Source: Lactifluus volemus
Taxonomy: Eukaryota; Basidiomycota; Agaricomycetes; Russulales; Russulaceae
DNA: 64,000 nt
Direction of reading: 5' to 3'
Assembly: GCA_022376515.1 (NCBI GenBank)
Contig: WTXI01000033.1
Location: 237,347-301,346 of the forward strand
The translations under genes and the position numbers were made by a program. The notes under the pieces are model-generated. The model did not search any database, was not told the DNA's origin, and worked only from the letters and a program-made list of their open reading frames with translations. Shown piece by piece: positions 47,118 to 57,920 of this stretch (positions within the stretch are counted from its first letter, which is position 1; every line of letters begins with the position of its first letter).

Positions 47118-49451
47118 TAGGGAAAGACAGGGGTAACCCGGGGTAACTTTGACCTCTACCCGTACCCATACCCCTCTGTACCCCTACCCTGAGGCACGGG
47201 TACGGGTTTACCCCAGATTCAGCACGGGTAAAATAAATACCCCTACCCAAGGGTAAGGGGTATGGGTTTTATACATACACAGTTACGTGTGGCTATGAAT
47301 GCCTTGGCAGTCATCTGGCATGCAAGATGCGAAAGAGTGCGAGGGGTGGGCTGACATCTTCGAGCATGCGCAGGTAATCGAGGGTTGGCAGGGCCCGAAG
47401 CAGAAGACGGGATGGTAGGCCTGGCACCACTTTTCATCGAGGAGTGACACGCAGGTGGGCAGGTCCGGGCAGGACAGGCACTGGATAAGGGAAAGAAAGT
47501 CCTGAGCAGTCTGCGTGTCGAACCGAAACCAGGAGGCATATGCATTCGAATCCTTTGGCAATCTGAACGAGACCCTTGTTTGATGAACCAGGAACGTCTG
47601 TGCATACGCAGTTGGTGACATTTAGTTATCGCAACGAGGAGAGCCTTTGGAGGCATGAATTTAGGGGCTTACCTGTTCTCGAGCTTGAGCAGCGTCTTGT
47701 GTTGAGCTCACTCTTGCTCCGGCCACCCGCCTGGATTGTAAAGTACGAAGCGCGAGGCCTCGGTCCCAGCGGCTACGCCGTGGGGCTCAGGGTCAGCCGT
47801 GTCCCCTCGAACTCCGAGAAACTGCGAGCTTCGACTGCATGGTCTTTGAACTCCGAGTCACCTGCTTGAGAGGAACAAGAGTGGGGTCAGGAAGGAGGGT
47901 GTGGACAGGCGGGCAGGGGCACAGACACGGACGTGATGGGCAAGTCGAATGTGTGGCTGCACGGGCAGGGACGTGGAGACGTGGACGTGACGGGCAAGCA
48001 AGCGCACCGCCTTCAGTCCCTGCTGGTAGTTAGGACCACCTCGGCGCATGTATATGCGAACTTGATGGTTAATCAGGGGAGGGGGGCGGTTATATTCCCG
48101 GAGAGCACGGATAATGCCCTTAAAAGTCGCTGCAACGTTGGTAAAGTTGGCGATACCACCACCGATGATGAGGATCTTGCCCTCAGGATGTGGCTTGCCA
48201 CAAGTGATCAGATCGACTGCGAATAAGTAAGACCCTGGTGACAACATTCAAGAAAGTAACACTCGCCAATCGTCTTCGCATACTCATAAGTCTGACCTCG
48301 GTGGGGGCCCCAGAGTATTCTCCATAGTTCGCAAGCTCATGAGCAAAACCATGGGCTGCAATGGCATCAGAGTAGACGACCGATGCACCACCGTCCGCAA
48401 CCATGGTCCATATCCGGCCCTCAGGGTTGAGGAAGGTGAGCCTGAGCAAAGCGCCCGTCAAACCGTCGAGTTTCTGGATGGACGCCTCATCCTTCGTGAG
48501 ATCACGACCAAAAGGCGCCGGCCAGACCTGGATTATATGCTCTTAGGCAAGTAGATCACGCAGAACGTGATGCAAGCTTACCATGGGAGGACCACGGTCA
48601 GCAGAGACACCCCTGCTCTGGGTTGCAGAAACGGAGGAGCCGGTGTCGTAGGTGGTGAGATCGCGGGTGATCGCCCATTTGGGCCCGCAGATCGAGTCAG
48701 CAGTCTGGTCCAGCTGAGCTGCCATGTCTAGGTAGTGGGTCGTAGGTTGACCGCCATTGACGCCGTCGAGGCAGACAAGGGGATTGATCTCGAGGTAGGC
48801 AAAGTGGAGGTCAACATGGACAGACGTGAAGGATAGCGGAGGGCGCGAGAACTCGAACGACAACACAACAACTTGTTACATTTTGCGCCCATATTTAATA
48901 CATTCGTAATCTACTCATTTCAAACGTCAAGACAAAAGAAAGTAAGACATTATGAAAAGAATCAAAAGACACAGAAATGTCGAAGAAATGTGGAAATTAC
49001 AGTAAGCAATCGAGAATAAGACAACACTGAGAAATTGGCCTTCTGAGGCTGTTGCACGCAGTTATACTTGTTTCTCAGGTTTATATCGAACAAATTTGCC
49101 CATTTTTGTGTTGTACTAGTTACAAGTGTGTTGAGGAACATCAATCCGATGATAAAGACACAGGGGAGGGGTAATACCAGGGCCAGCGGGACTCAGAGGT
49201 GACAGGTTGGTTGACTCTCGCTGAATCTCGTGTGATCTCGTTATTGCTCGTTATCCCCTCATTCTTCTTTCGGAACCCAGACAGAGACTCTGTGTCTACA
49301 TATTACTTAGTATACCCGCAGGCACAGGTGTGTGAAACACACTCTGCGGGTAAGGGTCTGGCCAGGGTAGAGGCAACCGTACCCTGACCCCTACCCGCAA
49401 GACCCCTACCTGCAGACCCTCCGGGTTTATCTTACCCGGTGTCCTTCCCTA
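47118..49451 (-). mobile_element. Non-autonomous hAT-type transposon, copy 2, inside F-box gene 7
   Basis: 2334 bp, reverse orientation relative to copy 1. Ends TAGGGAAAGAC and GTCCTTCCCTA; flanked by a perfect 8-bp duplication ACGTCAAC (47110-47117 and 49452-49459), which splits the F-box codons and proves insertion. TACCC/GGGTA subterminal motifs occupy about 47125-47270 and 49320-49440. It differs from copy 1 by a modest number of substitutions and small indels, including absence of about 20 bp near 47373. No transposase. Confidence 0.95.
47998..48860 (-). pseudogene. ATP-citrate lyase fragment in hAT copy 2
   Basis: Same cargo as at 4944-5822. Here the first exon reads through without the frame break of copy 1 (AYLEINPLVCLDG to LDQTADSICGPKWAI in one frame, 48543-48866), so this copy is closer to the captured original. 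The intron and the missing base before the QTYEYAK-equivalent region are shared with copy 1 and thus predate their separation. Lacks the start, the C-terminal two-thirds and the catalytic parts. Not functional. Confidence 0.92.
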
Positions 49452-49744
49452 ACGTCAACACATGGTTCTTCAATCAACTCGATTTTGACATTCCACATTT
49501 CCTCCAGTTTATTGGTCGCACACAGATCCCCGCGTCCTTCGAGGAAGCGAAGCTGTACTTTGTTGATGAAGGCGTCTTCATCCACTTTGGTCATTGTGAC
49601 CCACCTGGAGAGAAGGGATTTCGGATCGCTCTATCTATCATGACATCATGCCATGTGTTGGATTGGCAAGTTGCATGTCTAGCTCAAATATGCAGCAAGA
49701 TTTTGCCTTTCTCATCGAATGAAGAGCGGCTTCTCATCGCTACC

Positions 49745-50350
49745 TGTTAAGGTTCCAAGTGGGACCTTTGTACAAAGTGTACAATCGTTCGTAAAGTCAA
49801 GAACTAGACTTGCAAGGTGTGCAAGTCAAGATCAGAGTTTCGATAAGGATGAGACTTAGTAAACGACTAAGTCAAGAGCGTTTCAGAGGTCAAGGGCTTT
49901 AGGCTTAGGGATAAGACTAAAGTGTCAAGGAAGTCGAAGAGCGTGATGTCAAGAGGGTTCTCTCAGGTCTGATGCTTCTAGGCAAGCAAGGTTCTAATAG
50001 ATAGAAGACTTGGATTGCGAAACAAAACTGAGACTTAAGGTCTCTAGGGCAGAAAGTACAGGGTTTATATAGAGAAGAACGAGGCTATGTACACAGCTGT
50101 AGGGGCTGTGACCTTTGTACAGCTTTCAGGGTTTGAAACATGTTTCAGGAATCAGCGAGTCATCCTGTGCATGTGGCTGTTACTTGCGGCTGTACAGTGC
50201 TGTGTGAGGCTGTACCATGAGAAAAATAAGTAAGCGATCTGAAACAAAGCGATCGGCAGTCCATTCGCATAAGCAAGGGAGTCAGCAGAAATGAGTCACC
50301 AGTCCGAAATTGTATAGTATGAGTCAGCAAACACGTGTCAGTCCATAACA
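49745..50350 (-). repeat. 3' LTR of the chromovirus (uninterrupted)
   Basis: 606 bp, from tgttaagg to ccataaca on the plus strand. Contains on the minus strand a TATA box (TATATAAA, plus 50064-50071) and, about 30 nt downstream, the sequence complementary to the PBS (plus 50026-50036, aactgagactt). A G/A-rich tract, gacgggggatgg on the minus strand (plus 50351-50362), lies next to it and is the likely polypurine tract. Confidence 0.92.
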
Positions 50351-50384
50351 CCATCCCCCGTCTATGGCGCAGTCCCACCTGCGT

Positions 50385-51446
50385 TCATTCACGGTCAGCA
50401 GCATAGTCCCAGTCACTCATCTCTGCGTTGATCCAGCCAGACGTAGAGCGGTTGACACCGTGGCCATACCAGAGGTAAGCCTTCTTGTTGTCGGTGTAGG
50501 GGCACGACCAATGCCAATGGGGGTGTTCTAGGGGGACTCTACAAGAGTCTCCGAACTTGCATTGCTGGTGGGGTTCATGACACGAAGGGCCTGAATGGCC
50601 GTAGTCAGCGCACCACTCACACCAGTCATGGAGGGGGCACTCGATGTAGAGGTGCCCGGGGTTTCGTCGCTTGCATCGACCACAATAGGGTGTGTGCGTG
50701 ATCCTGGCGGCTGCACTATCTGCGGCGGTTCCACTGCTACTATTGACGACCCGTTCCATGCAAGTCTTGCAGTGAAGGGTATTCTCGCTGTCATGAACTG
50801 TACTCCCTGGCCACTGGTTGTCGTTATCGTCGTTGTCATTATCAAATGCCCATCCGAGTTCGTCGTCCTGGATAGGGGAGACAGATGAGGCGGGCGAGTC
50901 GCAGACGTTAGAGGCCAGTGAGCTTGGTAGGGATGGTAGTTGGTTGTTTGGCGGGGAGGGGGCAGCGTCGCTCCGCGGGAGTCTACCAAAATCGGGGAGG
51001 TCCTCGTTCCACAAGGGTGATGGGAGGTTGGTGAGTGGGGTCCACGGACGGTCGGTGGGAGGTGTGAGGTACTCCCAAATCGAACGTGTCGGTTTGGGTT
51101 GTTGTATGGCCCACGCTGCGAATTCACAGGCCTGGAATAGGGATTCTCTGAGCGTGTTGTCGAGTGGTGTGATTCGCGGGTATAAGGTGGGGGAACGGGG
51201 GTTGGGGAGCGGTTTCTCGGACGCCGTGTATAGCTCACTGGGATAAACGGTGGAGAGGCCGAACGATGATTGGTAGAGGAGGGATGACGGGTGGATTGGG
51301 CGGATGGGACGTGGTGCGGGTAGGTCATATTGGGCTGGGACATGTTGCATATAGCGAATTGTGAGGGAGTTCGGTAAGGGTGGTGTGATAGTGGTAGTTG
51401 TAGTGGTGGGGATAAAAGTTGGTGATGTCATTTCTTGCTGAAGCAA
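50385..51446 (-). pseudogene. C-terminal extension of Pol with Cys/His clusters
   Basis: 353 codons in the same frame as the integrase frame (51555-52517) and separated from it by one TAG in the chromodomain and about 36 open codons. The first two-thirds is Pro/Thr/Ser-rich. The last third is Cys/His-rich: CKTCMERV, YCGRCKRRNPGHLYIECP, CEWCADYGHSGPSC, CKFGDSC, then WSCP, resembling tandem zinc knuckles. It is in the position where env lies in some retroelements, but there is no signal peptide or membrane helix, so it is not an envelope. Probably a nucleic-acid-binding tail of the polyprotein; function unknown. Confidence 0.7.
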
Positions 51447-53078
51447 GAGGGTTCTTATAGCTTTTGGTTGAGCTTTGTAAAAGGCTGTGAGTAGTTCTGG
51501 AGCGTCAACATTCTCAGCTGGTTCCCATGTGTTGTGTGCAGCGGAATAGCCTTTCTACTTTAGGAGGTATTGCAGTCTTGTCTTGTTCTTTGGTCCAATA
51601 CGTCTGGACCCTAGAACAGCTTCCACTTCGTACTCCTCTTCTCCATCTACAAGTTCCGGTGCAGGCTGTTCGAAGTTCGGACCATGTTCGGGTGTTTCCG
51701 TATAGGGAGCGATCAGTGATGTGTGAAACACATCATGAATCTGCCATCGATCTGGGAGTTTGAGGCGTACAACTACTGGTGATATAACTTTGGTGATTGT
51801 AAAAGGTCCGTAGCGTTTTGGGGCTAGCTTGCTGCTAAGGTGCGTCATTTTGAGATTGGTGCCTTCAAGCCAGACTTTTTCTCCTACAGCATATTTTCGG
51901 TAGTGGCGTTGACCCTTTTTGTGTTCTGTGCGTTTGTGAAGGAGGGTCTGTGCGTGTTTCATTGCTGATCGGGCTTTTTCCCGGATGTTTTTGAGTTCTT
52001 CGGATCTTTTATTGACATAGGGTAGGTGGCTTGTGATCCGAGAAGTCGCGACAAGAGGGGTATATCCGATAAGGAGCTCGTATGGAGTAAATCCGGTTGT
52101 GGCGTTCGGCCATGAGTTGTGGACGAACTGGGCCATGGGCAAAAGTGTGGACCAGTCATTCATGTAATCATTGCCATAGATGCGGAGATATTGTTCTACT
52201 CGTTGGTTACTTCTTTCTGACTGACCATCTGTTTGAGGGTGATAGGCAGTACTGATATTTTGCGATATCTTGAGTTTTTGGCAGAGCCCCATGGCTAGGT
52301 GTGATGTGAAGCGGGGATCTCTATCAGAGATGATTCTTTGGGGAATGCCGTAGTTCGGAAAAACGTTGGAGATGTATAGATCGATAACTTCTTCCGTGGT
52401 GACCTTTTTTGTACATGGTAAGAAGACGGCGGCTTTAGTGCAATCGTGATCGACGATCGTGAGGATGGAATCATATCCATGTGACTCGGGAAGATCCGTG
52501 ATAAGATCTATCGCCACGACTTGGAAGGGAACATTGGATGTTTCCTGTTCTCATGGTTCGATGGGAGCGATGGGGGGTTTTGGACGATGGGTAAGGGGTT
52601 TTGTTGACTGGCATGTGGCGCATCCCTTGACGTATTGTGTGACATACTGCTTGAGTCCAGGCCACCAGAAGTTATGGAAGACTTCTATCATGGTGTTGGC
52701 GATACCTGGATGGCCAGCAAGCTGATGGTCATGATAACGCCAGAGTATATCTTTCTTCAGTTGGTCGTTTTCAGGGACTACCGGCGTGTCCGCTTTCCAC
52801 CATCGTTCCTTATGATCTTGTTCCAACTGATGTTCCTCTGCCCATCGTTTCATGAGGTCGTCGTTTTCTTTTTGTGCTAACCAAACACGCTCTTCAATGG
52901 AGTGAAGTTCCATTGCTTGAACAAAGAGCTTGTCAGGTAACACCACGATGTCTTCGTTGTCATCATCACCTTTGGGAATGGCAGGATGTCGTGATAAGGC
53001 GTCGGCACGATTTGTAGTGCCAGGTTTGTGGATGAGTTCAAAGTTAAACTCTGCTAACTTGCTCAGATAGCGCGCCAC
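51447..53078 (-). pseudogene. Chromovirus integrase and chromodomain
   Basis: Zinc-binding HHCC part (HDHQLAGHPG ... CATCQ) at about 52600-52680; catalytic core with DDE residues in MAIDLITDLP, IISDRDPRFT and TDGQSERSNQ; then GPFTITKVISP...HDVFHTSLI and a chromodomain starting EYEVEAVLGSRRIG. In the chromodomain the expected Trp of K-W-K-G-Y is TAG (plus about 51555), then KGYSAAHNTWEPAENV continues in frame. A TGA also interrupts between the zinc and core parts (after IAPIEP, plus about 52551). Integrase inserts the cDNA, and chromodomains direct insertion to modified histones. Both stops can arise by one transition (CGA to TGA, TGG to TAG). Confidence 0.9.
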
Positions 53079-53266
53079 TCTTCGTGTGATGTTTCATGGT
53101 GATCGATAAAATCGGAGATTGTTGTGGTCAGTGTATACTTTGATTGGGAAAGGTGAGGATAATAACACGTGTTCCTAGCAAAGGAGTTCTCTGACGACTG
53201 CTAGGAGTTCGCGGTCGTAAACTGGGTAATTTCTTTCTGCGGCGTTGAAGGTGTGTGAGTCGTAAC
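53079..53266 (-). pseudogene. Chromovirus RNase H, C-terminal part
   Basis: Resumes after the MITE with DSHTFNAAERNYPVYDRELL and runs to VYTDHNNLRF, typical of Ty3/Gypsy RNase H. Contains TAG after VVRELLC and TGA in the stretch before NITRRVARYL. The N-terminal part (FELEVDASQYATGAVLLQRD) is on the other side of the insertion. Confidence 0.88.
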
Positions 53267-54156
<890 letters not shown>

Positions 54157-55419
54157 GTCGTAACCGACTGCTCTAGGTTTGTTATCTTTGTCTCTTTGAA
54201 GTAGGACTGCTCCAGTGGCATATTGGGAGGCGTCTACTTCAAGTTCAAAGGGTTTTGAATAGTCGGGTCGGTATAGGACTGGGTCTTCTTGTATGCGTTG
54301 GAGTAAAATTTTTAGGGCATTACTGCACTCATCGGTCCAGTCGAACTTCACCCCCTTCTTTAGAAGTGCAGTAATGGGTCGTGCGATATCGGCAAAGCCA
54401 CGGATGAAGGGTCGTTGAAAACCGAGAACGCCAAGAGTACTTCTGACATCTTCGATTTTTGTAAGGACAGTGGGCCAATTAGCAAGACCATTTCTTTTAG
54501 TTGGGTCAATCATTATTTTTCCGTCACGAACTTCAATGCCAAGGTATTTGACTTGTTCCTTCTCAAAGTGGCATTTTGATGCTTTGAAGAACAAGGAGAG
54601 TTCGCGGGCGCGTGTGAGAACTGCATGAGTGATCTCTTGAAGTTCTTCTAGATTGTCGGAACAGATGAGGATGTCATCCATATAGATTAGGATACGTCCT
54701 GGGTATTTGTTGACAAGGTCAGCGAAGGCGGCATCCATGAATCTTTGGAAGACCGCTGGTGAGTTTCGAAGTCCGAAGAACATCACTCTGGGCTTAAAAA
54801 GGCCATAAGGGGTTTTAAAGGCAGCTTTCAATTGGTCTTTGTCTTTGATGCGGATGTTGTGGTACCCCCATCGGATGTCAAGGGTAGTGAAATATCTCAT
54901 GCCATGAAGTTGTTCTAGAAGATTTTCGATGCGGGGGAGAGGGTAAACGTCAGGGATAGTGTGTTCATTGACGCGTCGATAATCTTGAACTGGTCTAGAA
55001 CTTCCATCTGCTTTAGGGATAAGGAACCAGGGCGAAGACCAAGGGGAGTCTGTTTGCTCAATATAGCCTTTTTCCTGATGTTCTTTGAGGAATTTCTTTG
55101 TAATTTCCTTCCCTTCTTCAGTTAACGGATAGACTTTGCAGTTAATGATGTCAGGTGCGTCTGGTTTTAACTTTATCTCCATGTCGAATTTTCCTCGGCT
55201 AGGAGGGAAACGTTTTGCTGCTTCTTCGTCAAAGATAAAGGCATGGCGTTGGTATTCAAGGGGTATTCCTTGAACAGCAGCGCTAGAAGCCGTACGTCGT
55301 TCAGTGTCTGCAATAGCCCACTCTTGGGATTTTCCAGCAGGTTCCAGAGCTCGTGCGAGTAAAACTCGGGCTTTCTCTTTGAGAGCAACGCTGCGTGATA
55401 GTATTGAGATTCGAGGCAA
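54157..55419 (-). pseudogene. Chromovirus reverse transcriptase and RNase H start
   Basis: RT domain: DGSSRPVQDYRRVNEHT, YPLPRIENLLEQL, FTTLDIRWGYHNIRI, FFGLRNSPAVFQRFM, catalytic YMDDIL (plus about 54675-54690), then the connection and the RNase H start (PFELEVDASQYATGAVLLQRD), cut by the MITE at 54157. The Ty3/Gypsy signature YMDD is intact. The DIRWGYHNIRI motif keeps the Asp of the active site. Confidence 0.93.
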
Positions 55420-55846
55420 ATTTTCGGGTTTTCATCGTCTAAGTTCGATCCTTCCAGTTGAGTCGTGGGTTGAATGTTTCTAGCCATGGATATCCAAGGA
55501 TAACGCGATCCATGCCTAGGTCTGTGATGAAGAAGTTTTGTAATTCTTCCAGTTTTCCCATACGGATGCGTAAGGTAGAAAACTTTGTAACTCGTCCTAA
55601 TTTGTTTTCTGTTCCATCAACATTAAAGATCTGGATTGGTTTATCGAGATCTTTTGTTCCTATTGCCATCTTTCTGCCGTTCGATGGTCGATGAAATTAC
55701 TGGTAGCGCCACTATCACAAGCGCTTTGTCTTCTTTGTTCCGCCGTTACAGCTTGAATAAATAATGGGAACTTCCATTGATGAATGGCATTTAAATACAA
55801 GCTTTCGGTACTAAGGCTCGGATCCAGGCGGCGAGATCAGAGCCCT
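55420..55846 (-). pseudogene. Chromovirus protease region
   Basis: Contains the aspartic protease triad DSGATSNFI (about 55707) and, one frame over, GTENKLGRVTKFS and TDLGMDRVILGYPWLETFNP. The frame change between them fits loss of one A in the gaaag run near 55688. A stop follows KDRT at 55439 before the RT frame. Not functional as it stands. Confidence 0.85.
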
Positions 55847-56836
55847 TTAAAAAGACGGATCTTGGAAAGGAATTCGGCAAGTTTGCCGCGTTTTCATCAG
55901 ACATGGCTTTGAGGCTTTAGCAACTTCCGTATTCGAAAGTTCTTTGGAAGAGGTAGGGGTAGGGTTTGTTGTTACTTCGGATGTTTCAGTAACACGAGCA
56001 CGTGTAGTACTGGTGGCGTTGGCGTTTCGTTTCTTTTTAACAGGGCATTCTCTAGAGAGATGGCCTTGTTCTTTACAATAGAAGCAACGTCCTTCGCGTA
56101 TGAGGCGTTCGCGGTCAGGGTCAGGGGTGTGGTTGTTCTGGGTGGTAGTGACGTCTACATCCATAGCATCGGGGTCACGTCGTGGGCGTGGGGCTGGGCG
56201 TGGTGGTTGTTGAGGACGGCATTGTTGTTGCTGTCCTCGCGCATTGCCGAGTAACTGAGTAATGCGCCCTAGTGATCCACCACCGTGTAACTCTTTGAAC
56301 AATTTTTGTTCTGTCCATGCAGCCGAGTGTTTGCGTGCTGCCTCCTGCCAGTCTGCAAGAGTTTCTGGTTTCGGCCATTCACGATTCATAATGGTCATGT
56401 GAAGGGCTTCTTTAAGACCGGCACGATATTGGATAATAGTTCCTTGAGCGTCGGCTTCAAAGCCTGCTTCTTCAAGAAGGTCGTTGAATGAAGTGGTGTA
56501 GTCATCTAGATTGTCTCCGACCATCTGGAGTTTTGTGAATTTTGTGAGGGCATCTTCTTTAGCGGCCGCATTGTGGAAGTCGTCAAGGAACCTTTGTTTG
56601 AAACCAACCCAAAGGTCTAGGTCGTTAGGGTCTCCTCCGCGGTCTAGATATCCTCCTAGGGAGTTAAGATGTGCTTGTGCCCATCCTTCACAACGTGGTC
56701 CAGCCATAAACGTGGTGAACATGAGGATTCGGTTTGAAGGGTTTGACATTCCAGGGTTTCCTTGGTTTAATCTTCGGTAATTCTCGAAGACTTCCATGAA
56801 ACGTCTCGATCGTGATCTATTTCCGTCAAAGGGTTT
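55847..56836 (-). pseudogene. Chromovirus Gag core
   Basis: The Gag domain (MSNPSNRILMFTTFM, WVGFKQRFLDDFHNAAAKED, MVGDNLDDYTTSFNDLL, YRAGLKEALHMTI), then a basic Pro/Arg linker and one zinc knuckle CFYCKEQGHLSREC, all typical of fungal Ty3/Gypsy Gag. The frame opens just upstream of the ATG at 56797, and its real beginning (FDGNRSRSRRF) overlaps the end of the upstream frame, in the -1 frame relative to it. The frame ends at 55847 before protease. Confidence 0.88.
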
Positions 56837-57654
56837 TGGGGAATCCCTATCAACCCTCCTCCAGCAGCGGGGATTTGAGCAAAGCCTTGGCCTTGTTGGA
56901 GGGGAGCTGCTGCTGCTCCGCCTCCTCCTCCTCCACCGCCACCTCCTCCAGGACTACCAGGTGCTCCTCCGCCTCCTCCTCCTCCACCGCCACTTCCTCC
57001 AGGTGCTCCTCCGCCTCCTCCTTCTCCTCCACTTCCTCCAGTGAAGATTGCGCCACTTCCACTTGCAGTGGTAGGGGCTTTCTTCGCTTTTTCTTTTGGT
57101 TGGGAAAATAGGGCTGAGGCAGTAGTCGTTGTTGGCTGTACTGTGGCGGTTGCTGAAGCAATTTGGAAAGGAGGGAGAAGTGCGAGGTCAGCAACCCCTT
57201 GTGCAGCTGCACGAAAGGTTTTTGCTGCAAGAGAGCGTATTGGGGAGATAACCGGTGAGGCTGCTGGCCTAGATTTGAATATTGTATTCAAGGCGAGGAG
57301 TTCTTCTTTGGTAGGTGGTTCTGGTTCGGGTGTTCTTTGCTTAGCAAATATTTTTCTCATTTGCTCAAGCTGTTCATCGGTAGGACTATCTGGTAGGAGG
57401 TCCATAGCGAGATTATAGTTCGGTTCTTCGCCACTTCCAGAGTCAGATGGGGTCGCTGGCTGTTTTACTTGTTCAATTGCTTGTTCAAGTGTGATCATAG
57501 GGGTATGGGAGTGGGCGCGGAGTCTAGTCCCAGCGGCCTGCGCAAGGACTTCATCATCGTTGTCATCGCCTTGTGTAGGGCGATTTTGTTCAGGAGATTC
57601 TTCGGCTAATGCGGTGAATCTACCATATGGACTGCCTTTAGAGCTGTCTGACAT
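56767..57654 (-). CDS. Chromovirus Gag N-terminal frame
   Basis: 295 codons from ATG at 57654 (MSDSSKGSPYGRFTALAEES), about 50 nt after the PBS, so the natural start of Gag translation. Acidic/Thr-Pro-rich, then a Gly/Ala/Pro linker with long glycine runs (about residues 205-255). It ends 50 nt after the Gag core frame begins. At the crossing point (plus 56830-56836) the codons read A AAC CCT on the minus strand, a perfect X XXY YYZ heptamer. Most likely a frame mutation; a programmed -1 shift is possible. Confidence 0.75.
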   Translation of the reverse strand: MSDSSKGSPYGRFTALAEESPEQNRPTQGDDNDDEVLAQAAGTRLRAHSHTPMITLEQAIEQVKQPATPSDSGSGEEPNYNLAMDLLPDSPTDEQLEQMRKIFAKQRTPEPEPPTKEELLALNTIFKSRPAASPVISPIRSLAAKTFRAAAQGVADLALLPPFQIASATATVQPTTTTASALFSQPKEKAKKAPTTASGSGAIFTGGSGGEGGGGGAPGGSGGGGGGGGGAPGSPGGGGGGGGGGGAAAAPLQQGQGFAQIPAAGGGLIGIPQNPLTEIDHDRDVSWKSSRITED

Positions 57655-57691
57655 GGTTCATTCGTTCGTTCGTTCACAAATGTAAGAGTAG

Positions 57692-57702
57692 AAGTCTCAG
57701 TT
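57692..57702 (-). promoter_or_regulatory. Primer-binding site of the chromovirus
   Basis: Directly next to the 5' LTR; on the minus strand it reads AACTGAGACTT. The 5' LTR contains the exact 11-nt complement on the minus strand (plus 59553-59563), just downstream of the TATA box (plus 59592-59599). That is where the RNA should begin. This geometry is that of self-primed Tf1/sushi elements, in which the mRNA 5' end folds back to prime reverse transcription. Confidence 0.8.
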
Positions 57703-57920
57703 TGTATTAAGGTTCCAAGTGGGACCTTTGTACAAAGTGTACGATCGTTCGTAAAGTCAAGAACTAGACTTGCAAGGCGTGCAAGTCAAGATCAGAGTTT
57801 TGATAAGGATGAGACTTAGTAAACGACTAAGTCAAGAGCGTTTCAGAGGTCAAGGGCTTTAGGCTTAGGGATAAGACTAAAGTGTCAAGGAAGTCGAAGA
57901 GCGTGATGTCAAGAGGGTTC

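Noticed and set aside
50385..51446. Retroviral-type envelope gene
   Set aside because: No signal peptide or transmembrane helix; it is in frame with Pol and Cys/His-rich, so it is better read as a Pol tail.
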